The notes below the pieces were generated by a model. That model was not told the DNA's origin and made no database searches. It saw only the letters and a program-made list of their open reading frames with translations. A program made the translations under genes and the position numbers. Shown piece by piece: positions 8,129 through 15,263 of a stretch of DNA of 44,062 nucleotides. The DNA is from Thermoplasmata archaeon (GTDB lineage Archaea > Thermoplasmatota > Thermoplasmata > Lutacidiplasmatales > UBA184). The stretch's first letter is position 1; each line of letters opens with the position of its first letter. Location of the stretch: assembly GCA_028864975.1 (NCBI GenBank), contig JAGWLG010000030.1:1-44062 (forward strand). Reading direction: 5' to 3'.

Positions 8129-8837
8129 CCGGCTCGACCGCTCGGCGGGGGGCTCGCGCCCGGTCTCCTACCCGGGGCGGTTGATCGTCTTCGAGGGGCT
8201 CGACGGGTCCGGGAAGTCGACGCAGGCACATCTGTTGCTCAAGTGGCTGACCGCGAGGGGATACCGGGCCTTCTTCACCGAGTGGAACTCCTCGGAGCTG
8301 GTCTCCGAGATCATCCGCCGCGGGAAGAAGAAGAACCTGCTCACGCCGTCGACCTTCTCGCTCCTCCACGCGACCGATTTCGCCGATCGCTACGAACGGC
8401 ACATCCTGCCGCCGCTGCGCGCCGGCTACATCGTGATCTGCGACCGCTACATCTACACGGCGTATGCGCGGGACGTCGCCCGCGGCTGCGACCCGGAGTG
8501 GGTCCGCAACCTCTACGCGTTTGCCGTTCCCCCGGACAAGACCTTCTACTTCCGCGTCCCCGTGGAGACGGCGCACCGACGGAAGGAAGCCTCCCGGCTC
8601 AAGATCAAGTACTACGAGGCCGGGATGGACATGCATCTCTCCGACGACGTGACGGAGAGCTACCTGCGTTTCCAGGGGCTCCTCAAGCGTCAGTACGACC
8701 AGCTCGCCCGCTCCGAGGGGTACCACGTCATCGAGGCCGAGCAGCAGATCGAACACTTGCAGCGGGAGGTTCGCTCCGCCATCCGCCCTCTTCTCGGCGG
8801 GTTCCCCAAGGAGGAGGTGCTCATGCATGGCGCTTAG
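8112..8837 (+). CDS. Thymidylate-kinase-like P-loop kinase A (candidate polyphosphate kinase)
   Basis: A 241-residue P-loop kinase of the thymidylate kinase superfamily. The Walker A motif G-L-D-G-S-G-K-S-T is intact at 29-37. The D-R-Y motif is at 111-113, but the usual nucleoside-site sequence after it (S-S-x-A-Y) is replaced by I-Y-T-A-Y-A-R. A region rich in Lys and Arg (R-R-G-K-K-K-N at 69-75) could bind an anion. It overlaps the Ppx gene by 17 bp, and its stop lies 11 bp beyond the start of a paralogous kinase. A housekeeping TMP kinase is not expected as a tandem pair beside Ppx and CHAD genes. I infer action on polyphosphate or a related phosphate acceptor; TMK-family polyphosphate kinases have, as I recall, been reported in Sulfolobales. 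Confidence 0.75.
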   Translation: MPDPRDRLDRSAGGSRPVSYPGRLIVFEGLDGSGKSTQAHLLLKWLTARGYRAFFTEWNSSELVSEIIRRGKKKNLLTPSTFSLLHATDFADRYERHILPPLRAGYIVICDRYIYTAYARDVARGCDPEWVRNLYAFAVPPDKTFYFRVPVETAHRRKEASRLKIKYYEAGMDMHLSDDVTESYLRFQGLLKRQYDQLARSEGYHVIEAEQQIEHLQREVRSAIRPLLGGFPKEEVLMHGA

Positions 8838-9663
8838 GGGCCCTCGAGAGCTGGCGGCTTCGGCCGCAGGCTCGCTTCAGAAGGGTGTGCAGCGGGCCCT
8901 GAGGATCCCCCGCGGGGGTGGCCGGGCCCGTTCGACCCGCCCTCCGACCGAGAAGCTCGGGTTCTCGACCTACGGCACCCGGCTCCCCGGCGCCAACCTG
9001 GAGTCCCTGCGCGGGCACTTGATCGTGATCGAAGGGCCGGACGGCTCCGGACGCACCACCGAGTGCGCGCTCCTGAAGGAACACCTCGAGGTACAAGGGC
9101 ATGCGGTCCTCGAGACGGGGCTACGGCGGTCCAACCTGGTCAGCGAACAGATCGACCAAGCCAAGCAGGGTCACGTGCTGGGGGCGACCACGATGGCCCT
9201 CTTCTACGCTGTGGACTTCGCGGATCAGCTCGAGAACAAGATCGTCCCCGCGCTCTCCGCAGGGAGCATTGTGCTCGCCGACCGATACATCTTCACGCTC
9301 ATGGCGCGGGCCATCGTCCGAGGGGCGAGCCGTCAGTGGGCTCAGAAGCTGCACGCCTTCGCGCTGCGCCCGGACATGACCATCTTCCTCGAGACCCGGC
9401 CAGAGATCCTGATGCACCGGTCCTTCGGGCGTTACGGCTCGCTCGACTACTGGGAGTCGGGGATGGACCTGGGCATCTCCCGCGACCGCTTCGAGAGCTT
9501 CTTCCGGTACCAGGCCCTCCTCAAGACCGAGTTCGACTGGATGGCCCGTAGCTACGGGTTCGTCAAGATCAACGCGAACCGTTCCCCTCTCGAGGTCCAC
9601 CGGGACGTCCGTGCCTCGGTCCAGGGTCTCCTCGACGGTAACCGCCTCGAGTCCTTCCGTTGA
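8827..9663 (+). CDS. Thymidylate-kinase-like P-loop protein B with altered Walker A
   Basis: 278 residues, paralogous to the preceding kinase. Shared landmarks are the P-loop, a D-F-A-D block (130-133 here, 89-92 in protein A), a D-R-Y motif at 152-154 and a G-M-D segment before the C-terminal helices. The P-loop at 70-78 reads G-P-D-G-S-G-R-T-T, with Arg76 where the phosphate-binding Lys should be. A 60-residue basic N-terminal extension (Arg/Gly-rich) precedes the domain. Start and previous stop overlap by 11 bp. The altered lysine suggests a catalytically weak or regulatory partner, perhaps forming a heterodimer with protein A. That is inference; Arg can sometimes substitute. Confidence 0.75.
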   Translation: MALRGPRELAASAAGSLQKGVQRALRIPRGGGRARSTRPPTEKLGFSTYGTRLPGANLESLRGHLIVIEGPDGSGRTTECALLKEHLEVQGHAVLETGLRRSNLVSEQIDQAKQGHVLGATTMALFYAVDFADQLENKIVPALSAGSIVLADRYIFTLMARAIVRGASRQWAQKLHAFALRPDMTIFLETRPEILMHRSFGRYGSLDYWESGMDLGISRDRFESFFRYQALLKTEFDWMARSYGFVKINANRSPLEVHRDVRASVQGLLDGNRLESFR

Positions 9664-9846
9664 GGGGGAGGGAGGCCGGGCCGTGACCTCCGTCCCGGTC
9701 GTGCGGCCCCTGCTGGGGGGTCGGACAAGGGCGACCCCTTGGGCCCCCGCGCCACGGAAGCTCGGGGTTCGAAGGCTCTCGCTCCCAGGGAGTCGCTTCG
9801 TCGGCCATGGAGGAGGGGCTTGCCGCCCCGGAACGTACCACGGGTC

Positions 9847-10743
9847 GTGGACCTAAGCGAGTTCCTGCGGCGCGCGCAGGCGCGCTCGCTCCGCGTCCAC
9901 CGGCTCCTGGTGAAGGCCTCTCGCTCGTCCTTCGCACCCCCCGAGTTCTTGCACGACCTGCACCGAGAGGTGCGTCGGGCAAGGGTGGACGCGCGGGTGC
10001 TCCAGAGCACCGTGCGGTCGGGGTCGCGCGAGGGGCTCCAGGAGCTGGAGTCCATGCTGGCAGAGCTCTCCCAGCGCGTCGGAGAGGCACGCGACCGGGA
10101 TGTCTTGGAAGCGGACCTACGCAGGCTCTCGCACAACGTCCGTCCGCCCGTCGCGCGCATGGCTCGCACCCTCGCCAGGGAGCTTCACAAGGAAGGAAGG
10201 GTCCTACGGCGGCGCCTGGGTCGGGACGCCAAGCGCGCGCTGACGAACGCTTCCGTTCGTCTTCCTTCTGGGCTTCAAGGTCTGAGAGGACCGGGGGCGC
10301 GGGCGCGGTTCGCCCGCGCGGTACGGGAGGAGCTCGCGGAAGCTCGCCGAGAGCTGGGCCGGGCCCACCGCCGTGCACGACGACACCCGTCGGTCCGCCG
10401 ACTTCACCGATTGCGGATCTCCTTGCGTCGGCTCCGTCACCTGCGGACCTCGCTCGCGCACCACCCCCGAGAGGCGGACCTGGAAGCCCGGTGGCGCCGG
10501 CTCCAACGCGACCTTGGAGCGCACCATGACCTTGGAGTCCTCGAAGATTGGGTGAGCGAACGCGCGGCACCTGAGACGCGGAAGAGGTTGCGCCGCCTGC
10601 TTCATGAGGAGTTGGAACGGCGGAGGATGCGGGCGGAGAACGGTCTCACACTGCCGGCTTCACCAGCTCTGCATCGCCTCCCCCGCGGCACGCGGAGAAG
10701 GTCAAGGTCAACGACCGCTCAACGACGTCGACAAGCCGGCTGA
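9847..10743 (+). CDS. CHAD domain protein (polyphosphate-binding)
   Basis: A 298-residue, Arg-rich all-helical protein with the CHAD layout: two four-helix halves carrying conserved His and basic residues. The clearest landmark is the second half: S-V-R-R-L-H-R-L-R-I-S-L-R-R-L-R-H-L, then W-R-R-L-Q-R-D-L-G-A-H-H-D-L-G-V-L. The first half has L-H-D-L-H-R-E-V-R-R-A-R. CHAD domains bind inorganic polyphosphate through these basic surfaces. The GTG at 9847 is chosen because the in-frame extension upstream lacks CHAD character. The gene lies 183 bp after kinase B on the same strand, and its 3' end overlaps the convergent VOC gene by 25 bp. Beyond about residue 265 the sequence is low-complexity basic. 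Confidence 0.85.
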   Translation: MDLSEFLRRAQARSLRVHRLLVKASRSSFAPPEFLHDLHREVRRARVDARVLQSTVRSGSREGLQELESMLAELSQRVGEARDRDVLEADLRRLSHNVRPPVARMARTLARELHKEGRVLRRRLGRDAKRALTNASVRLPSGLQGLRGPGARARFARAVREELAEARRELGRAHRRARRHPSVRRLHRLRISLRRLRHLRTSLAHHPREADLEARWRRLQRDLGAHHDLGVLEDWVSERAAPETRKRLRRLLHEELERRRMRAENGLTLPASPALHRLPRGTRRRSRSTTAQRRRQAG

Positions 10744-11147
10744 GACCTGTGGCCCTTCCCCGTTGCAGTGCCGGGAGGATGGTCGTGGAGGCCGATCGCG
10801 TTCCCCGACGGGTCCCAGACGACCCCGCTGTGCTCGTCGTCCCTTTCGACACGGACCCCCTTGCCCTCGAGGAAGGTCGCGGCCTGGGCAAAGTTGGATA
10901 CCCTAAGCTGAACGGGGGAGTCCAGCCCCCAGCACTTCATGGCGAGCGGAGTATGATCGTCGATCTCAAGGAGCACCAGTTCGCTCGCTCCCGCGCCGAT
11001 CTTTACCCTATGACAACAGCCCCGGTGTGCCCCGTCGGTCACTTGGAACCCTAGAAGGTCGTGGTAGAACCGGAGCCCTTCGTCCAGGTCCTTGACGTGA
11101 AGCACCATGCTCCCCACGTCGAGGACGAGCCCGGGCTGCTCCGACAT
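10719..11147 (-). CDS. VOC (glyoxalase/bleomycin-resistance fold) protein
   Basis: 142 residues forming one VOC module pair. The first beta-alpha-beta-beta unit has V-G-S-M-V-L-H-V-K-D-L-D-E-G-L-R-F-Y with the D-L-L-G-F turn. The second ends V-V-W-D-P-S-G-N-A-I-G-L-H, the typical D-P-x-G-N-x-x-x-L pattern. Metal ligands fit a His in the first strand and one at the end, but the specific enzyme cannot be told. The last 15 residues are basic and overlap the convergent CHAD gene. ATG at 11147 is preferred; another in-frame ATG at 11162 lies inside an 18-bp perfect palindrome. That palindrome, 5 bp before the chosen start, looks like an operator. Confidence 0.8.
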   Translation of the reverse strand: MSEQPGLVLDVGSMVLHVKDLDEGLRFYHDLLGFQVTDGAHRGCCHRVKIGAGASELVLLEIDDHTPLAMKCWGLDSPVQLRVSNFAQAATFLEGKGVRVERDDEHSGVVWDPSGNAIGLHDHPPGTATGKGHRSQPACRRR

Positions 11148-11152
11148 AGGCA

Positions 11153-11170
11153 CCGTTCGCATGCGAACGG
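11153..11170. promoter_or_regulatory. 18-bp perfect palindrome at the VOC gene start, candidate operator
   Basis: CCGTTCGC-AT-GCGAACGG is a perfect 18-bp inverted repeat without spacer, 5 bp upstream of the VOC start codon at 11147. Its dyad form suits a dimeric regulator, and its place overlaps the expected transcription start or 5' leader. No TATA box is evident nearby. Confidence 0.55.
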
Positions 11171-11274
11171 GACCTCTTGAACGTTGGGGAGGGGTCAGCG
11201 GCGAGGCGGTGCCCTCGGTTCGAGCGCGCGGGATGCGGATCGCCGTAGATGGAGAGCCCCACCCGACCGAGAGG

Positions 11275-12441
11275 TCACCCGCTCCTCGCTCCCGTGAGGG
11301 TCGCCCGCTCGAGACCCAGGAACCTCGCGACCTCAGCGGCGTCTGCACGGAGCGCAGCTTCGGCCGACCGGGAGAGCCGATGGAACGGCTCAAGTCGTAT
11401 CCTGAGCTCCCGTCCCCGGGTGGTCTGCGACCAGACCCCGGCCACGCGACCGTTCTCGAGGATGGTCGGAGCGACCCAGCCCTGGGGCCGGTAGACCCTG
11501 GGGAGATGCTCTGACCTGGCGAGGTGGTCCCGTCCCCAGTGCCCCAATAGGAAGACATCGAAGTTCGGGAGAAGGCGTGCCGACGGCGAGGGCACGTCGC
11601 GGTCGAGGAGCGCCGGGAGGTCCCGCCGCACCATCCAGCCCTTGCGACCCGCGCTCTCCACCGGGACGAGCTCGTCCTCGAGCCTATGGAAGATCGAGAC
11701 CGCCTCTCGGTGGAGGATCCGGCTCCAGCCCACGAAGTCTCGGGGGTCGGCCGGTCCGTAGGTGCCGAGATAGATCCGGAGCAGCTCCTCCTCCGCCCGT
11801 TCCCTCGTCGTGTCGCGCCAGCGCGGCACCCAGGTCTCGCCCCGAACGTAGGTCGATTCCGTGCCCCGGGGGGGTCCGTGGCAGATGTCGCCGCGCGCGC
11901 CTACGAGATGCAGGAGGTAGCCGCCGGGGAAGAGCTGCCGCCCCAGCCGCACGGATGGGATCTTCCGCGCGTTCCCCCAACCCCCTCCGGTCCAGGTGTC
12001 CTGGGGCAGACGCAGGTCACGAGCCACCCGCTGTACGAGCTCCGGGGCGGTGACAGGTTCCTCCAGGGCGTCGAGCGTCGCGGTCAAGAGCCCCTCGAGC
12101 GCCTTACGGTTCACTCCCTTGCCCAGCGCCCAGCGGATCTCCTTCTCCGCGCGGCCCGCGGAGCCTCGAACAAAGACCGCCAGGTCGGCCGACGGGAGGA
12201 GGTGAAGCGTGCGGCGCATGCACCAGGCCCGCACCATCGAGCGGTCCTTCCACAGGGCCTGCTCGAAGGTCTCCCTCCGGAGACCACGCACACGCAGGGC
12301 GAGCGACAGCTCCGCGGAAGAAAGTACCTGGGCCTGCGCTCCGCCAATGTCGTGGAGCACACGCAGGCGGTCGCGAAGGGGTGCAGGCGCGAGGAGGTGG
12401 TGGCGAGCGAGCCGGAACGCCGAGACCTGATCCGGGGTCAC
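11275..12441 (-). CDS. Winged-helix DNA-binding domain protein, HTH_42 (PF06224) family
   Basis: 388 residues resembling the HTH_42/YcaQ-AlkX family, related to DNA glycosylases that act on alkylated or crosslinked bases. Landmarks are L-H-D-I-G-G-A-Q-A-Q-V near residue 30, the W-C-M-R-R-T-L-H-L-L-P-S-A-D-L block near 75-90 (W-x-x-R-G-T-L-H in the family), R-D-F-V-G-W-S near 245 and L-L-P-N-F-D-V-F-L-L-G near 310 (L-L-P-x-F-D-x-x-L). GTG at 12441 is chosen because family proteins start within a few residues of the first helix (Q-V-S-A-F-R-L-A-R). The open frame continues far upstream as noise. The gene stands 127 bp upstream of the VOC gene on the same strand. Confidence 0.8.
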   Translation of the reverse strand: MTPDQVSAFRLARHHLLAPAPLRDRLRVLHDIGGAQAQVLSSAELSLALRVRGLRRETFEQALWKDRSMVRAWCMRRTLHLLPSADLAVFVRGSAGRAEKEIRWALGKGVNRKALEGLLTATLDALEEPVTAPELVQRVARDLRLPQDTWTGGGWGNARKIPSVRLGRQLFPGGYLLHLVGARGDICHGPPRGTESTYVRGETWVPRWRDTTRERAEEELLRIYLGTYGPADPRDFVGWSRILHREAVSIFHRLEDELVPVESAGRKGWMVRRDLPALLDRDVPSPSARLLPNFDVFLLGHWGRDHLARSEHLPRVYRPQGWVAPTILENGRVAGVWSQTTRGRELRIRLEPFHRLSRSAEAALRADAAEVARFLGLERATLTGARSG

Positions 12442-12608
12442 CTTGGCGACCCCGCGGTCTGGGACCTTGCCCCGGTGCCTCACGGCTTGCGGATTCCGCG
12501 TTACCTCTTGAAGCCCCCTTGGCCGCAGAGCGCACGCTCGGGGCATGAAGGTCGGTGAGAGGTAGGTAGCCGTCGCATCCCGCGGGCTCGTGCGCGGACC
12601 GGGCGTGT

Positions 12609-14156
12609 TCAATCTACGGGGGCATCCAGGTCTTCTTCCTCTACCGCTCCGCGGGTCCCCTCTCGCCGCCCTTGCCCCGATGCGGAGGCTTGGGGTGCAG
12701 CGGCATGACCCTTGGACGGAGGAGGGCCCCGTGACTTCCCACGTAGAGGGGGGCCCCATTTCCAGAGGACGATGAGCGCGCCCAGCGCCAGCACCAGCGC
12801 GACGTCCGCGACGAGGGACCAGGGTGGCGTGCTCACCCGATGCGAGGGGGTCGAGTTCCCGGAGCCGTTCCCCGAAGGGTTGCCTCCGCCGCCGGGACCT
12901 TGCGGGGGTGTCACGTCGACCGTGGTAGTCGCACCAGTGCTGCGTCCGCGTCCGTCCTGAGCAAGGACCCCGATCGTGAAGTTGCCTGAGCGTGCGGGCG
13001 CGCACACGAGCGAGGTGGTGTTCGCCGAAGCGCAACCCGCGGGCAGCCCGGTGTACGAGAGGTGGATTCCTCCGGACCCCCCGATCAGTTGGACCGAGAA
13101 GGAGAGCGCACTTCCCTCCGCCACCACCGAAGGAGAGGCGGAGAAGGAGGCGATGGCCGGGTCCGCGTTCACCTGCACCCCAGAGCTCGCGGAGAGAGAA
13201 CCTCCAGCGTGGTCGCGGACCGTGACCGTTACGGAAAAGCTCCCCGTCGCGTTCGGGGCACAGGTGAGGAGCGCGAGCGGAAGGCTGGCGCATCCCTGGG
13301 GAAGGCCGACGTAGGTGTAGTTGTACGCGGGCGTTCCCCCCACCACCGTTGTGTTGAGGGTCAGATTGTCGCCCAGGTCGAGAACCGCAGGAGAGGCGAC
13401 GAGCGAGGCAGACGACAAACCTGGGAGGACGGAGATCCGTTCCGCGTGGTAGACGCTCGCGCCGACGGAGTCGTTGTCGAACAAGCCGATCGAGAAGGTC
13501 CCCGACGTGGAGTAGGTGTGGTTCACCGTGACCCCCACCCCCCGGCTCCCATCTCCGAAGAGCCACTGGAAGGCGTAGGGGGACGTGCCCCCGTAGGGAA
13601 CGGCGAGGAAGTGTGTGGGGGCCCCCACGTCCGTCGAGGAGGGGGCGTCGATCCCTGCCGACGGCCAGTTGTTGACGATCACCAGCACCGAAGTACTCGC
13701 GCTTCCGCCTGCACTGTCGTTCGCCCAGACCGTGGCCGTCGCGTTGGGAGAAGCTCCGAACGAACGATTGACCCACGCCCCGTAGCGAGGGCCCCCTCCC
13801 TGCGAGAAGCCCCACGTGAGATTGTAGGGAGCTAAACCGCCCGCGACACTGGCGTGAAAGCTCACCGCGATCCCCTCATCGGTGGCATTCGGGGTGGTGG
13901 AAGCGCTGACGGACAGCGCGCCGGCGTGAACCATGTCCCGGTCCCCCCCCGCGGAGCCTTGCGGAGGGGCCACGACGACCCGAGCCGCTCCCATGGGCAG
14001 GAGGCCGAGGGTCAGCAGTAGGGCTAGCCCCAGGGTGAGCCACGACGCACGATTACGGCTAGCCTTCGTCGCCCTTCTCCTTGGGCGCGCGGGATGGTCT
14101 GCCCCTGCGGGCGCCTCGGGAGGACCGCCTGGCGCGGACACGGCAGAGCTGGCCAC
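12609..14156 (-). CDS. PKD/Ig-like cell-surface protein with C-terminal membrane anchor
   Basis: 515 residues. An Arg/Lys-rich start is followed by a hydrophobic segment at about 39-54 (L-T-L-G-L-A-L-L-L-T-L-G-L), probably a signal anchor. About four beta-sandwich repeats follow; the second has the PKD signature F-Q-W-L-F-G-D-G-S and N-H-T-Y-S-T-S-G-T. Repeats three and four each carry a G-L-P-x-G-C-A-S and a C-A-P, so a Cys pair per module is likely a disulfide. There are over a dozen N-x-S/T sequons. A second membrane segment lies near 440-460, followed by a basic, disordered cytoplasmic tail. The start (GTG) overlaps the SixA-like gene by 98 bp, and no nearer start codon precedes the hydrophobic segment. 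Role: surface or S-layer-associated, inferred. Confidence 0.8.
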   Translation of the reverse strand: MASSAVSAPGGPPEAPAGADHPARPRRRATKASRNRASWLTLGLALLLTLGLLPMGAARVVVAPPQGSAGGDRDMVHAGALSVSASTTPNATDEGIAVSFHASVAGGLAPYNLTWGFSQGGGPRYGAWVNRSFGASPNATATVWANDSAGGSASTSVLVIVNNWPSAGIDAPSSTDVGAPTHFLAVPYGGTSPYAFQWLFGDGSRGVGVTVNHTYSTSGTFSIGLFDNDSVGASVYHAERISVLPGLSSASLVASPAVLDLGDNLTLNTTVVGGTPAYNYTYVGLPQGCASLPLALLTCAPNATGSFSVTVTVRDHAGGSLSASSGVQVNADPAIASFSASPSVVAEGSALSFSVQLIGGSGGIHLSYTGLPAGCASANTTSLVCAPARSGNFTIGVLAQDGRGRSTGATTTVDVTPPQGPGGGGNPSGNGSGNSTPSHRVSTPPWSLVADVALVLALGALIVLWKWGPPLRGKSRGPPPSKGHAAAPQASASGQGRREGTRGAVEEEDLDAPVD

Positions 14157-14640
14157 GGGTCAGCGCCCAAAGAAGCCTGCCACCCCCCGGACGGACGGGA
14201 CCCGGGAAGTCGATCGCGACGGCCCCGCCCTTTGAGAACTTGAGGACCGAGGTCCCCTCCCCCAGGACACAGTACCCGACGAGGCGTGAGAGCTGAGGCT
14301 CGTGGCCGACCAGGACGAGGTCCCCCCTGCCGCGCGCGGCGCTCGCCCGACGGAAGAGCGCAACCAGGTCTCCCTCTGGTTCGAGCTCCTTCCAGGTCTG
14401 GAGCCGACGCGCGGGGGGCCAGACCTTTCCAAGGATCTCCGCGGTCTCGGCCGCCCGGGCCAGAGGGCTCGTGGCGGCGTTCCCCCGTCCCTCGAGGAGC
14501 GAACGAAGCCCGTGGGAAGCGTCCTCGAACTCCCGCCGCCCTCCGGGTTTGAGCGGGCGACCCCGGTCGTCCGGCCATCGGACAAAATCGCGCGAGCGTG
14601 CGGGCGCATGGCGCACCAGCACCCAGCGACCCTGCACCAT
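14059..14640 (-). CDS. SixA-like histidine phosphatase
   Basis: 193 residues of the histidine phosphatase superfamily, SixA type. The catalytic L-V-R-H-A is at residues 8-12, S-P-L-A-R-A-A-E-T-A at about 58-67 supplies the second Arg and Glu, and L-V-G-H-E-P-Q-L-S at about 113-121 carries the second catalytic His. The core ends near residue 165; the last 30 residues are basic and overlap the downstream PKD gene. SixA enzymes dephosphorylate phosphohistidine in bacteria; in archaea the target is unknown. The gene is 67 bp after UPF0200 and 3.3 kb from the CHAD gene; SixA and CHAD genes are often neighbours, a link I recall but could not test. Confidence 0.85.
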   Translation of the reverse strand: MVQGRWVLVRHAPARSRDFVRWPDDRGRPLKPGGRREFEDASHGLRSLLEGRGNAATSPLARAAETAEILGKVWPPARRLQTWKELEPEGDLVALFRRASAARGRGDLVLVGHEPQLSRLVGYCVLGEGTSVLKFSKGGAVAIDFPGPVRPGGGRLLWALTRGQLCRVRARRSSRGARRGRPSRAPKEKGDEG

Positions 14641-14707
14641 CCCCTCGGCATCAGGGATGCGCGCCTTTAGCCTTGGCCTCCGCGCGGCTTCGAGGGAGGG
14701 GACGGGG

Positions 14708-15250
14708 TCAGTCGTCCTCGCGCAGCACCCGCGACAGGATGTCCCGGGCCTGGGACTGGAGGTCCGAGAGCGACCCCTCGTTGACGATCATGTGGTCCGC
14801 GAGCGCGAGAGCGTTGCCGATGCCCCATTTGAGCTCGCGGCGGTCGCGTTCGTAGAACTCCTCCATGGAGGTGTGGTCGTCGCCCCTGCCCCGCCGGGTG
14901 AGACGGTCGAAACGGGTGTCGGGGGAGGCGAAGACGCCCACCACGGTGAGGTCGCCGAAATTGTGACGGAAGACCGTTACCTCCGCATCCGAGCGGCACC
15001 CATCGACCAGAGTCTTGGTCTCGGTGATCTTCGGGACGATCTTCTTGGCCCAGACCGAGGGGCCCTGCCGGTCGCGCTCCTCGTTCGCGATCCGGGCGTT
15101 GTTCTTGTCGTTGATCGGGAGCCCACGACGGCGGACCTCGTCCCGGACCAGGTCGCCCATCTTGAGGACATGGAAGCCGAGCATCTTCGCGACCCCCACG
15201 ATCTCGTCCTTCCCGGACCCCGGGAGTCCGACGGTCACGACGAGCTTCAT
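14708..15250 (-). CDS. UPF0200 family P-loop nucleotide-binding protein
   Basis: 180 residues related to the archaeal UPF0200 family, a branch of the adenylate/dephospho-CoA kinase-like P-loop proteins. The Walker A G-L-P-G-S-G-K-D is at 8-15, followed by F-H-V-L-K-M-G-D-L-V-R-D-E, a typical substrate-side segment. R-R-G-R-G-D-D near 117-123 resembles the mobile LID arginines. The length is normal for the family and the ATG is clear. The gene begins 13 bp after the coiled-coil gene, so the two form an operon, probably with the SixA-like gene. The substrate is unknown. Confidence 0.82.
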   Translation of the reverse strand: MKLVVTVGLPGSGKDEIVGVAKMLGFHVLKMGDLVRDEVRRRGLPINDKNNARIANEERDRQGPSVWAKKIVPKITETKTLVDGCRSDAEVTVFRHNFGDLTVVGVFASPDTRFDRLTRRGRGDDHTSMEEFYERDRRELKWGIGNALALADHMIVNEGSLSDLQSQARDILSRVLREDD

Positions 15251-15263
15251 CGACCCTGGCGCC

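Noticed and set aside
8112..9663. Two copies of housekeeping thymidylate kinase
   Set aside because: The nucleoside-site motif after D-R-Y is altered in both, one has lost the Walker A Lys, and the neighbours are Ppx and CHAD genes. A TMP kinase role for copy A is not excluded.
11275..13815. A single 846-residue reading frame joining the HTH_42 gene to upstream sequence
   Set aside because: The part upstream of 12441 is out of frame with the PKD gene, is low complexity and lies antiparallel-free over real coding sequence in another frame; only the downstream part has family motifs.
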